18,675 bases of DNA from Candidatus Mesolinea sp. UBA5823 (lineage in GTDB: Bacteria > Chloroflexota > Anaerolineae > Anaerolineales > Anaerolineaceae). The translations under genes and the position numbers were made by a program. Shown one piece after another: positions 1-6,421 of the stretch (positions are counted from its first letter, which is position 1; the number at the start of each line of letters is the position of its first letter). The stretch is from NCBI GenBank assembly GCA_002417685.1, contig DICP01000009.1, forward strand, positions 446 through 19,120. The letters are read 5' to 3'. The notes beneath the pieces were generated by a model, which had not been told where the DNA came from, made no database searches, and saw only the letters and a program-made list of their open reading frames with translations.

Positions 1-21
1 CCGCACAAGAGGAGATCCTTG

Positions 22-1035
22 ATGTCTGAAAATCTCAAAATCATCGTTCCAATGGCTGGGCTAGGCAGCCGCTTGCGTCCGCTCACCTGGAGCCGACCCA
101 AGCCGTTGGTTTCGTTAGCGGGCAGCACGGTACTCGATCATATGCTGGCGATGTTCAAGACCATCCCAGACCCTGAGAGCACGGAATATGTGTTCATCAT
201 GTCGCCCGGTCAGCGGGAGATGATTCAAGCCCACATGCAAAAGTTTCATCCGGGGATGAAAGTGCATTACATTGAGCAGCCCGAGAAAAAGGGTCAGTCG
301 GATGCGCTTTGGCATGCACGCGAATTCCTCCAAGGGCAAGTTTTGGTGGTTTTTTCGGATACGTTGATTGAAAACTCGTTTGCTTTCCTCGATCAAGAAA
401 AAATGGATGCGATAGGATGGGTTAAAGCTGTTCCGGATCCACGCCGCTTTGGTGTGGCAGAGGTTGATTCGTTAGGCTTGGTGCGACGCTTGATAGAAAA
501 ACCGCGTGATATGAACAACAACTTGGCAGTGGTGGGCTGTTACTACTTCAGGGAAGGGCAGCGCCTGACCGAGGCGATTGAAGAGCAATTCAAGCGCAAT
601 ATCTCACTTAAAGGCGAGTACTTCTTGGTGGATGCGATCAACATCCTGCTCGAGAAGAATCTGCTAATGCGCACCGAACAAGTCCAAGTTTGGTTGGATG
701 CAGGTACCTCAGAAGCCCTGCTGGATACTAACCGCTATCTGCTCGAACATGGCCGCAGTAACGTATCCCAGCCGGTGTTCCAGGAGGATAATGTGATTGT
801 ACCCCCCGTCTTCATCCACCCAGGGGCGCGTGTCTCGACTTCAATCATTGGTCCCTTCGCCTCAGTGGGGGCAGGTGCTGTGATCCAAAACAGCCAAATT
901 CGCGATTCAATCCTTAGCCCGGGCGTGCATATCACCAACACGCACCTGGAAGGTTCAATCTTGGGGCATGATGTGGTAATTAACGGATTGATGGGCAAGT
1001 TTAACTTGGGAGATAACTCCTGGGCAAATTGGTAG
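22..1035 (+). CDS. Sugar-phosphate nucleotidyltransferase with C-terminal left-handed beta-helix
   Basis: The 337-residue product should transfer a nucleotidyl group from an NTP to a sugar 1-phosphate, giving an NDP-sugar for glycan or envelope synthesis in the cytoplasm. The N-terminus carries the family signature GLGSRLRPLTWSRPKPLV (about residues 13-30), with the glycine-rich NTP loop, the catalytic Arg and the PKP lysine. Residues about 255-325 have hexapeptide-like spacing (IIGPFASVGAGAVI, SILSPGVHI, SILGHDVVI) typical of a left-handed beta-helix in GlmU/RmlA-like relatives. The ATG at 22 follows an AGGAG at 10-14; an in-frame TTG at 19 is too close to that site to be the start. The next gene begins 45 nt downstream, so co-transcription is possible. 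The exact sugar and nucleotide (glucose/dTTP, mannose/GTP) cannot be told from the sequence. Confidence 0.88.
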   Translation: MSENLKIIVPMAGLGSRLRPLTWSRPKPLVSLAGSTVLDHMLAMFKTIPDPESTEYVFIMSPGQREMIQAHMQKFHPGMKVHYIEQPEKKGQSDALWHAREFLQGQVLVVFSDTLIENSFAFLDQEKMDAIGWVKAVPDPRRFGVAEVDSLGLVRRLIEKPRDMNNNLAVVGCYYFREGQRLTEAIEEQFKRNISLKGEYFLVDAINILLEKNLLMRTEQVQVWLDAGTSEALLDTNRYLLEHGRSNVSQPVFQEDNVIVPPVFIHPGARVSTSIIGPFASVGAGAVIQNSQIRDSILSPGVHITNTHLEGSILGHDVVINGLMGKFNLGDNSWANW

Positions 1036-1080
1036 CAAATAATATTGTCACAATATGAAAACTTATTTAAAGGAGACTGC

Positions 1081-2247
1081 ATGACCAAAGAAGTACTGGC
1101 AAGACGTGTTTTAGAGCTGAAACCCTCGGGTATTCGTAAGTTTTTTGATATTGCCGCTACCATGGAGGATGTGATCTCCCTGGGGATCGGGGAGCCGGAT
1201 TTCACCACTCCGGAGCCGATTATTCGAGCGGGCGTTGCCTCATTGCAGCGCGGTGATACGCACTATACCTCCAACCATGGCATCTTTGCCCTGCGAGAGG
1301 CCGTTGCCAACCACCTGCAAGGGCTTTACGGCGTCACTTACAACCCTGACAATGAAATTATCATGACCGTGGGCGTCTCCGAGGCGCTCTATCTGACCTT
1401 CACGGCCCTCCTCAACCCTGGCGATGAGGTCATCATCCCCACGCCCTGCTTTGTCTCTTATCAGGCTGAGGTCAGTTTGGCTGGAGGTGTGCCGGTGGAG
1501 ATCCCGACACGCATGGAAGATGCTTTTGAGCCTTGCCCCGAGGAGATCGAGAAAGCGATCACGCCGCGCACCAAAGCCATCTTTATCGGTTACCCCAATA
1601 ACCCGACTGGCGCGGTCGCCTCGCGGGAAACGCTGCTGGCGATCGCTGCCCTGGCCGAGAAACATGACCTGCTGGTCATTTCCGATGAAATTTATGACCG
1701 CTTAGTTTATGGCCGTGAACATGTTTGCTTTGCAGGGCTGCCCGGGATGGCGCCGCGCACTATTCTGATGGGCGGTTTTTCCAAGGCTTATGCCATGACC
1801 GGCTGGAGAATCGGTTATGTGGCGGCGCCCAAAGAATTTGTGGACGCCATGGTGCGCATCCATCAATACACCATTATGTCCGCCCCGACCATCTCTCAAT
1901 ATGCGGCGTTGGAAGCCCTGCGCAGTGGTGAACCCTATGTGCAAGAAATGCTGGCGGAATATGACCGCCGGCGCAAGTTGATCTTCACCCGCTTGAATGC
2001 GATGGGCTTGAAGACCAGCGAGCCCCATGGCGCGTTTTACGCTTTCCCAGATATCCGCGTGAGCGGCATGGATGACGAAGTATTTGCCGAGACCCTGCTG
2101 CACGAGGAGCATGTGGCGGTGGTGCCGGGGCGCTCCTTTGGGGATGCCGGAATTGGCTTTGTGCGCTGCTCTTACGCCACCGAGTATCACAGCCTGGAGA
2201 TTGCCCTCGACCGCATGGAAGCCTTCCTCAAGCGGCATGCCGGATGA
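1081..2247 (+). CDS. PLP-dependent aminotransferase, class I/II (AspC/AlaA-like)
   Basis: This 388-residue enzyme should move an amino group between an amino acid and a 2-oxo acid using pyridoxal phosphate. The fold-type I landmarks are in order: LGIGEPDF near residue 36, NPNNPTGA in the middle, SDEIYD with the PLP-contacting Asp and Tyr, the Schiff-base lysine at residue 235 in GGFSKAYAMTGWRIGY, and the carboxylate-binding Arg in FVRCSYA near the end. The ATG at 1081 has an AAGGAG 8 nt upstream; an in-frame TTG at 1045 lacks one and would add 12 unlikely residues. It sits between a nucleotidyltransferase and a glutamate dehydrogenase-type gene, so an amino-acid nitrogen role (aspartate, alanine or aromatic donor) is plausible. 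Specificity within the family is not readable by eye. Confidence 0.92.
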   Translation: MTKEVLARRVLELKPSGIRKFFDIAATMEDVISLGIGEPDFTTPEPIIRAGVASLQRGDTHYTSNHGIFALREAVANHLQGLYGVTYNPDNEIIMTVGVSEALYLTFTALLNPGDEVIIPTPCFVSYQAEVSLAGGVPVEIPTRMEDAFEPCPEEIEKAITPRTKAIFIGYPNNPTGAVASRETLLAIAALAEKHDLLVISDEIYDRLVYGREHVCFAGLPGMAPRTILMGGFSKAYAMTGWRIGYVAAPKEFVDAMVRIHQYTIMSAPTISQYAALEALRSGEPYVQEMLAEYDRRRKLIFTRLNAMGLKTSEPHGAFYAFPDIRVSGMDDEVFAETLLHEEHVAVVPGRSFGDAGIGFVRCSYATEYHSLEIALDRMEAFLKRHAG

Positions 2248-2455
2248 GGAGTAGTCACAGGCTAAGCCTTTGGCAGCGCGTGCACCCCTTGACGTATAGG
2301 TTGCGTTGCATTAACTTTAACCTTGAGGTCATACCAGAAGAAGCTATGACAAATTCAAAAATGGGAGCAAAGATGCGGGCACTTAGCGCAAGCTGGATTT
2401 CCCGTATTTTACTGTCAGATTAATATACACAACAATTCAATTCTAAGGAGAGAAC
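2248..2455 (+). promoter_or_regulatory. 208-bp intergenic region with weak promoter candidate for gdh
   Basis: The spacer before the dehydrogenase gene is large enough for its own promoter. A TTGACG at 2289-2294 is followed 17 bp later by TAACTT at 2312-2317, which is an acceptable but weak sigma-70-like pair. A second AT-rich block, TTAATATAC near 2420-2428, lies about 30 bp before the ATG and could hold the -10 instead. I see no strong inverted repeat, terminator or small gene here. The call is tentative. Confidence 0.25.
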
Positions 2456-3742
2456 ATGGCAGGACAAATCAATGCGTTTGAAATAGCTCAGCAGCAGTTC
2501 GATAAGGTGGCTGACCAGTTAGGGCTTGACGAGCAAGTGCGTCAGATCCTGCGCTGGCCGGCACGTGAATTCCACATGCACATCCCGGTGCGCATGGATG
2601 ACGGCAAGATCCGCATCTTCGAAGCCTTCCGCGTGCAACATAACGATGCGCGCGGACCGAATAAGGGTGGTTTGCGCTTTCACCCCGCCGAGACCATCGA
2701 CACGGTGCGTGCTTTGGCGATGTGGATGACCTGGAAATGCGCCGTGGCCGATATCCCCCTGGGCGGCGGTAAGGGCGGCGTGGTCGTCGACCCGGCGACC
2801 TTATCTGTGGGCGAAAAAGAGCGCCTCTGCCGGGCTTACATGCGCACTATGTGGCGCAACCTGGGCCCAAGGCAAGACGTCCCTGCACCGGATGTGGGCA
2901 GCACGCCGCAAATGATGGGCTGGATGATGGACGAGTATTCCCGCATTACCGGGCAATACACCCCTGGCGTCATTACTGGCAAGCCCGTGGGGGGCGGCGG
3001 GTCGCTCGGACGCACCGAAGCTACTGGCTTTGGCGTCATCTACACCGTGCGTGAGGCGATGAAGCACCTCGGCCTGGACCCGGCGAGTTGCACGGCAGCC
3101 ATCCAAGGCTTTGGTAACGTGGCGCAATACGCCTCGATCGGTTTCAATGAGATCTTGGGCGGAAAAGTTGTGTGTGTTTCCTGCTGGGATCGTGAAGACA
3201 AGGTTTCGTATACTTTCAGCAAGCCTGATGGCATCAATCCAACCTTCCTCAAGAGCATCACGGACCAGTATGGCACCATCAATAAGGAAAAGGCGCGCAA
3301 TGCTGGCTATGAGATTGAGGATGGCGGCGCTTGGATTTCCAAGCCCGTAGACGTGCTTATCCCGGCGGCGCTGGAGGGGCAAGTGAACTCCGAGACCGTC
3401 AAGCTCATTCATCCCAAGGTCAAGATTTTGGCCGAGGGCGCCAACGGCCCTACCACGCCCGAAGCGGATAGTGCGCTCAATGAACGCGGCATTTTCGTCA
3501 TCCCGGACTTCCTGTGCAACTCTGGCGGCGTGACTGTTTCCTACTTTGAGGGGGTGCAGAATGATATGAACTTCTACTGGCCGCGCGAAGAAGTGTTTGA
3601 GAAGCTCAACACCAACATGACCACGGCGTTTGGCGCGGTGCTGGATATGTCCTTGAGCCAGAACGTGAGCATGCGCGATGCAGCTTACATGGTCGCCATC
3701 CATAAGGTGGTGAAGGCGATGGAGCTGCGCGGCTGGATTTAA
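2456..3742 (+). CDS. gdhA: Glu/Leu/Phe/Val dehydrogenase family, probable glutamate dehydrogenase
   Basis: The 428-residue product should interconvert L-glutamate and 2-oxoglutarate plus ammonia with NAD(P), linking carbon and nitrogen metabolism. Its length matches the roughly 420-residue hexameric class. The substrate-side residues are present: Lys70 in GPNKGG, Lys94 in MTWK, the catalytic Lys106 in PLGGGKGG and the catalytic Asp146 in PAPDVG. The Rossmann loop GFGNVA begins near residue 219, after GGSLGRTEATG. The ATG at 2456 follows AAGGAGAGAAC. A strong terminator lies 24 bp past the stop, so this is the end of its transcription unit. Leucine or valine dehydrogenase activity is possible in this superfamily, but the length and motifs favour glutamate. 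NAD versus NADP preference is not determined. Confidence 0.93.
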   Translation: MAGQINAFEIAQQQFDKVADQLGLDEQVRQILRWPAREFHMHIPVRMDDGKIRIFEAFRVQHNDARGPNKGGLRFHPAETIDTVRALAMWMTWKCAVADIPLGGGKGGVVVDPATLSVGEKERLCRAYMRTMWRNLGPRQDVPAPDVGSTPQMMGWMMDEYSRITGQYTPGVITGKPVGGGGSLGRTEATGFGVIYTVREAMKHLGLDPASCTAAIQGFGNVAQYASIGFNEILGGKVVCVSCWDREDKVSYTFSKPDGINPTFLKSITDQYGTINKEKARNAGYEIEDGGAWISKPVDVLIPAALEGQVNSETVKLIHPKVKILAEGANGPTTPEADSALNERGIFVIPDFLCNSGGVTVSYFEGVQNDMNFYWPREEVFEKLNTNMTTAFGAVLDMSLSQNVSMRDAAYMVAIHKVVKAMELRGWI

Positions 3743-3765
3743 GCCGAAATTTAGGGGTATGAAAA

Positions 3766-3796
3766 ACTCAGCCCGACCCCAACGGTCGGGCTGAGT
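3766..3796 (+). terminator. Strong intrinsic terminator, probably bidirectional
   Basis: A perfect 13-bp stem, ACTCAGCCCGACC at 3766-3778 with its complement at 3784-3796, closes a 5-nt loop (CCAAC). It lies between the convergent ends of the dehydrogenase gene (stop at 3742) and the methyltransferase gene (stop at 3800). The plus-strand tail, ACTTTACTTATCTT, is T-rich though interrupted. On the minus strand the hairpin is followed by TTTTTC, so it can serve both genes. Confidence 0.85.
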
Positions 3797-3799
3797 ACT

Positions 3800-4630
3800 T
3801 TACTTATCTTCGCAAATCCGTAATTGCACCGCTTGGCTTTCTTCCTCTTTATACATAAGGCGGTATTTTTGATTAATCTCACCTGAATCAAGGCGATCGA
3901 TTATCATCTGATAATACTTTTCATCAATTTCGGCTGAAATAAAATTCCTCCCTAACCTTTTACAGACGTCTAATTCTGAGCCACTTCCACCGAAATGCAC
4001 AAGCACTACATCCTCTGGCATTGTAGAGGCTTTTATCAACATTTCCGCAAGCTCTTGTGGAATCTGGCAGGCATGGAAAGTCTTTTCACGGCTTACGTTT
4101 TTCACTAAGTCAAAGTAAAACCAATCATATGGCATGCGACCTATTGAGCCGTTACTGATATTTTGTTTAATACGTTTATCTGTGGGGTTCTGATATGGAA
4201 CCGCAACATTCTCTTTATAGAATTTATTATTCTCGGTTTTCCTACAATGCAAGATGCTGCGATGGGCTGTTGTAAAACGCTTGGGACTATGCCCAATATT
4301 GGTGTTATATACCCAGGAATAATCTAAAACCTCATAGCAAGCTTGATCAAGGTATTTAACCCGCAGGTAGGCATTTTGCTTGGGGTAATTAATCAAGAAC
4401 ATGTTCCCATCATCTTTGAGGACGCGTAGTGATTCTTTAGATAAGTTTATGTACCATTCAATATACTGATCGAAGCTCACCGAGTAGGATTTGTCACCAT
4501 ACTTAATACCGACATTATAGTCAGGATCACTATAAATCATATCTACCGATTTATCGGGCAATTTCCTGAGTAATTCCATTACATCACCCAAGTAAACTTT
4601 ATTAACAAAAGCCTGCATTGATTTGTCCAT
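3800..4630 (-). CDS. DNA methyltransferase, beta-class amino-methylase (type II R-M)
   Basis: The 276-residue protein should methylate adenine N6 or cytosine N4 at a specific site, protecting host DNA from the nuclease encoded just upstream. The catalytic motif IV comes first (SDPDYNVG, residues 34-41) and the SAM-binding motif I comes late (FGGSGSELD, from residue 213, followed by LGRNF and AEID). That order defines the beta class. Two positions are unusual: motif IV is DPDY rather than the usual DPPY, and the DP that often precedes the motif I phenylalanine is VH here. The start at 4630 lies 19 nt after the nuclease stop with no clear Shine-Dalgarno site; an in-frame ATG at 4618 is an alternative start. 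The gene is much richer in A+T than its neighbours, suggesting transfer. Target sequence and base are unknown. Confidence 0.85.
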   Translation of the reverse strand: MDKSMQAFVNKVYLGDVMELLRKLPDKSVDMIYSDPDYNVGIKYGDKSYSVSFDQYIEWYINLSKESLRVLKDDGNMFLINYPKQNAYLRVKYLDQACYEVLDYSWVYNTNIGHSPKRFTTAHRSILHCRKTENNKFYKENVAVPYQNPTDKRIKQNISNGSIGRMPYDWFYFDLVKNVSREKTFHACQIPQELAEMLIKASTMPEDVVLVHFGGSGSELDVCKRLGRNFISAEIDEKYYQMIIDRLDSGEINQKYRLMYKEEESQAVQLRICEDK

Positions 4631-4649
4631 GTTGATACAAAGGTTTAAA

Positions 4650-5426
4650 TTATCTTCTTACTAAGGTATACTGCGCTTTCTTTAATAATCTTATCGATTC
4701 AATTCGGTTAATATCGTCAAAAGTATAGTCGTATAACCTTAAAATAGATGCATCCTGCTGTTTTCTTCTTAGAACATAACAGCACGTTATTTCATTGATA
4801 GCGATGCTATTTTCCTGCTTTAATAGATTGTAGTACTTGAAAGGGTGAAATAATTGGTAAACAGCGAAATCCTCAGGAAATCCATTTTTCCCTTCCACTA
4901 CCGTAACAACCCCTTGATATTCTAGTGTTAGGTCAATTTCCATTTGAAGATTCTTACAATGGATAACGGTATCGCCAATGAGATATTCAAAAGAAGTTTT
5001 TGTTCTCCTGGCATTATAAACCTTAGGAGAGGCGACAATATCATCATACAAGAAATCGTGAATAATTCTTTGGTTACTTGCCACGGAAAGTATATTAGAC
5101 TCACTAGTATCAAATTCATTGAGTAGGCTCTGTCGATACTTCCACTCAAATGTTTCATCTTCTTCTATCAGTTCGAATTGATGGTATCCATATTTTGCAC
5201 CCTTAACAAACTGGTGAAGACCTCCGCCAATATGTACAATGAAATAATCCGCCGCTTTTACATTTTCAGGTAATAATGATGAGTTGTCCACTTTAGTTGC
5301 ATCAAAAGGATTACCAAATCCTAATTCATTAGAAACTTTCTTAACGAGCTTATTATCAAAGTAATAATTGTTTTGCTCGCTGCAAATTTCGAATAATCTG
5401 CTTATTACTTCCTGTTTTTTTCCCAT
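4650..5426 (-). CDS. Probable type II restriction endonuclease, PD-(D/E)XK-like
   Basis: I do not recognise the subfamily of this 258-residue protein. Its position directly upstream of and co-oriented with a DNA methyltransferase, and a candidate nuclease core, suggest it is the cognate restriction enzyme. The core is Asp165 in MEIDLTLEY followed after 12 residues by Glu178-Gly-Lys180 in VVEGKNG, matching the D...ExK spacing of PD-(D/E)XK nucleases, with a QLFHPFKYYNLL helix just after. The N-terminal half (IVHIGGGLHQFVKG and nearby) may bind DNA. The ATG at 5426 has only a weak purine stretch (AGAAAG) in front. The gene is AT-rich like the methylase and unlike the flanking genes. The functional call rests on context and one motif; the recognition site is unknown. 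Confidence 0.68.
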   Translation of the reverse strand: MGKKQEVISRLFEICSEQNNYYFDNKLVKKVSNELGFGNPFDATKVDNSSLLPENVKAADYFIVHIGGGLHQFVKGAKYGYHQFELIEEDETFEWKYRQSLLNEFDTSESNILSVASNQRIIHDFLYDDIVASPKVYNARRTKTSFEYLIGDTVIHCKNLQMEIDLTLEYQGVVTVVEGKNGFPEDFAVYQLFHPFKYYNLLKQENSIAINEITCCYVLRRKQQDASILRLYDYTFDDINRIESIRLLKKAQYTLVRR

Positions 5427-5458
5427 GTTTCTTTCTAAGTAATTTTCTATGATTAAAA

Positions 5459-5464
5459 ATTATA
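5459..5464 (-). promoter_or_regulatory. -10 box for the restriction-modification operon
   Basis: On the minus strand a perfect TATAAT occupies 5464-5459, about 33 nt before the nuclease ATG. A convincing -35 is not seen at normal spacing. A second TATAAT lies further upstream at 5518-5513. Between them is a palindrome at 5484-5497 that falls where the -35 region would be. Confidence 0.45.
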
Positions 5465-5483
5465 CTCTAACGAATTTAAAGGG

Positions 5484-5497
5484 CTGATTGAAATCAG
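5484..5497. repeat. Perfect 14-bp palindrome (candidate operator) upstream of the R-M genes
   Basis: CTGATT at 5484-5489 and AATCAG at 5492-5497 are perfect 6-bp inverted arms around a 2-bp GA centre. The site is centred roughly 26 bp upstream of the TATAAT at 5464-5459. It could be an operator for autoregulation of the R-M pair. No controller (C) gene is visible nearby, so the binding protein, if any, is unknown. Confidence 0.3.
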
Positions 5498-5520
5498 AAA
5501 ACGTATATATGAATTATAAC

Positions 5521-5697
5521 TTGCCTTCCTGCCCTATAAGCCCACTTGTACCAAATGCCCGGTGCATTGCTATCAGCCAGCCAGGCGTGCGCAGATCCGC
5601 CAGGTGATGTGCTATGCCGGCCCACGCATGCTGCTGCATGACCCCATAGCAACTGTTCAACACTTAGCGCAGATGCTGCGCAAACCCAGCCCAGCGG
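5521..5697 (+). pseudogene. Truncated duplicate of the 3' half of the ygbA-like gene
   Basis: This segment aligns with 6090-6268 of the intact downstream gene with about nine mismatches over roughly 170 bases by eye, plus a 2-base indel at its left edge. It encodes the equivalent of residues about 57-115, including CPVHCYQP, YAGPRMLLHDP and LRKPSP, but lacks the first 55 residues with their CPEC motif, the start codon and the promoter. At its right end the frame runs on into unrelated sequence and stops at 5786. Its left boundary abuts the AT-rich restriction-modification island, so that insertion probably removed the 5' half. The high identity suggests a recent duplication. Confidence 0.85.
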
Positions 5698-5822
5698 CAT
5701 ATAGCGCTAGAACAACGAACAAACCGCCAAATCTGCACGATTCAGACACAACCAGTCCCCACAGGGATATAATCGCGTTAAATTAGTACTTTTTATTCTG
5801 CCCTCATTTCGCCATTATCCTT

Positions 5823-5872
5823 TGACGGCAGGAACATTTCCCCAACCATTGCCGTCAGCAGTTCGAACCTGC
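5823..5872. repeat. Nested hairpin cluster upstream of the ygbA-like gene
   Basis: TGACGGCA at 5823-5830 pairs perfectly with TGCCGTCA at 5850-5857. Inside this, GGAA-CAT-TTCC (5831-5841) forms a smaller hairpin. Immediately after, GCAG-TTCGAAC-CTGC (5858-5872) forms a third, which resembles a tRNA T-arm but has no tRNA around it. It could be a regulatory structure, the end of a lost gene or a recombination site; nothing decides between these. Confidence 0.35.
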
Positions 5873-5911
5873 AGCTTGATCATATATAAAAAATAAAAGA
5901 AGAAGGAAAGG

Positions 5912-5917
5912 TATAAT
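5912..5917 (+). promoter_or_regulatory. -10 box of a likely leaderless promoter for the ygbA-like gene
   Basis: A perfect TATAAT preceded by AGG lies exactly 8 nt before the ATG at 5926. With normal -10-to-start spacing, transcription would begin at or within a base or two of the start codon, giving a leaderless mRNA. An A-rich stretch lies upstream (5885-5909) but no TTGACA-like -35 is seen. An AGAAGGAAAG run at 5901-5910 is too far upstream of the ATG to be a normal ribosome binding site and would lie outside such a transcript. Confidence 0.6.
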
Positions 5918-5925
5918 AAGCCTCT

Positions 5926-6306
5926 ATGACCGATCGTAAATCCCCAGCTGCCCAACGGCGTATTGCGCAAGAGCAGCGCACCGTCTCCAAGATGATCGCG
6001 CTGTATTGCCACGCACAGCATCACACACAGGGCATGCTCTGCCCAGAGTGCACAGAGCTTTCGGCTTACGCCCAGGCGCGTATTGCCCGTTGCCCCTTCC
6101 TGCCCGATAAACCTACTTGTGCCAAATGCCCGGTGCATTGCTACCAGCCAGCCATGCGTGCGCAGATCCGCCAGGTGATGCGCTATGCCGGCCCGCGCAT
6201 GCTGCTGCATGACCCCATAGCAGCTGTTCAACACTTAGCGCAGATGCTGCGCAAACCCAGCCCAGCAGTGCAGCGAGCCCTCGCGCGCAAAGCTGCCAAA
6301 GAGTAA
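5926..6306 (+). CDS. ygbA: YgbA-like protein (nitrous oxide-stimulated promoter family)
   Basis: The 126-residue product matches the small cytoplasmic YgbA family named for NO-responsive expression in enterobacteria; its biochemical role is not settled. Family hallmarks are the helix EQRTVSKMIALYC near residues 16-28, CPEC at 39-42, a second Cys pair in CAKCPVHCYQP (65-75) and YAGPRMLLHDP (87-97). Seven cysteines (28, 39, 42, 56, 65, 68, 72) suggest a metal or Fe-S site. The ATG at 5926 is fixed by the TATAAT only 8 nt upstream, which fits leaderless transcription. A second, truncated copy lies about 400 bp upstream. A palindromic pair just downstream separates it from the convergent opine dehydrogenase-like gene. 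An NO-stress role here is inferred from the family only. Confidence 0.85.
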   Translation: MTDRKSPAAQRRIAQEQRTVSKMIALYCHAQHHTQGMLCPECTELSAYAQARIARCPFLPDKPTCAKCPVHCYQPAMRAQIRQVMRYAGPRMLLHDPIAAVQHLAQMLRKPSPAVQRALARKAAKE

Positions 6307-6329
6307 TTTACCAAGAGTTGTATAAAAAT

Positions 6330-6375
6330 GGCCTAGTTTGTATACATCTTTTCCCAAATGTATACAAACTAAGCC
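6330..6375. terminator. 18-bp-arm hairpin, bidirectional terminator between convergent genes
   Basis: Arms at 6330-6347 and 6358-6375 pair over 18 bp with a single mismatch, closing a 10-nt loop (CTTTTCCCAA). It lies 23 bp past the ygbA-like stop and 43 bp past the minus-strand opine dehydrogenase stop. The plus-strand tail is TTTCAGTTT and the minus-strand tail is ATTTTTATAC, so it can act in both directions. The arms are AT-rich and contain GTATAC, and the unit is repeated in degenerate form just downstream. Confidence 0.6.
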
Positions 6376-6421
6376 TTTCAGTTTACATCTTTTGTAAGAT
6401 GGATACGAACTTTACGCCTTA
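6335..6421. repeat. Two tandem copies of an imperfect palindromic unit
   Basis: Copy 1 (about 6335-6377) and copy 2 (about 6380-6421) share the order AGTTT, ACATCTTTT, ATG, ATAC, AAACT or GAACT, GCCTT. Copy 1 is the better palindrome. Copy 2 has lost bases from its left arm and instead forms CATCTT-TTGT-AAGATG (6386-6401). Copy 2 reaches into the stop codon of the minus-strand gene ending at 6419. Confidence 0.6.

Larger units (their letters stand above)
5427..5925. other. 499-bp region between the R gene and the ygbA-like gene
   Basis: This gap holds the R-M promoter and palindrome (5459-5518), a truncated ygbA-like duplicate (5521-5697), about 120 bp of unassigned sequence with an isolated TATAAT at 5768-5773, a cluster of small hairpins (5823-5872), and an AT-rich promoter for the intact ygbA-like gene. 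The open frame running through 5562-5786 is the tail of the duplicate extended into non-homologous sequence; I do not treat it as a functional gene. Confidence 0.6.

Noticed and set aside
2801..3703. Long minus-strand open frame of about 300 codons
   Set aside because: It lies fully inside the glutamate dehydrogenase-type gene in antisense. Its composition follows the codon structure of that gene and it has no recognisable domain.
3800..5700. Insertion sequence carrying the R-M genes
   Set aside because: No transposase and no terminal inverted repeats could be found at the edges; the terminator palindrome at 3766-3796 has no partner at the other end.
5562..5786. Possible 74-residue protein from the ygbA-like duplicate
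   Set aside because: It has no start signal, lacks the N-terminal Cys motif, and its last 30 codons are not homologous to the gene; it reads as a decayed fragment.
5858..5872. tRNA T-arm-like sequence GCAG-TTCGAAC-CTGC
   Set aside because: No acceptor stem, D-arm or anticodon arm can be folded around it on either strand.
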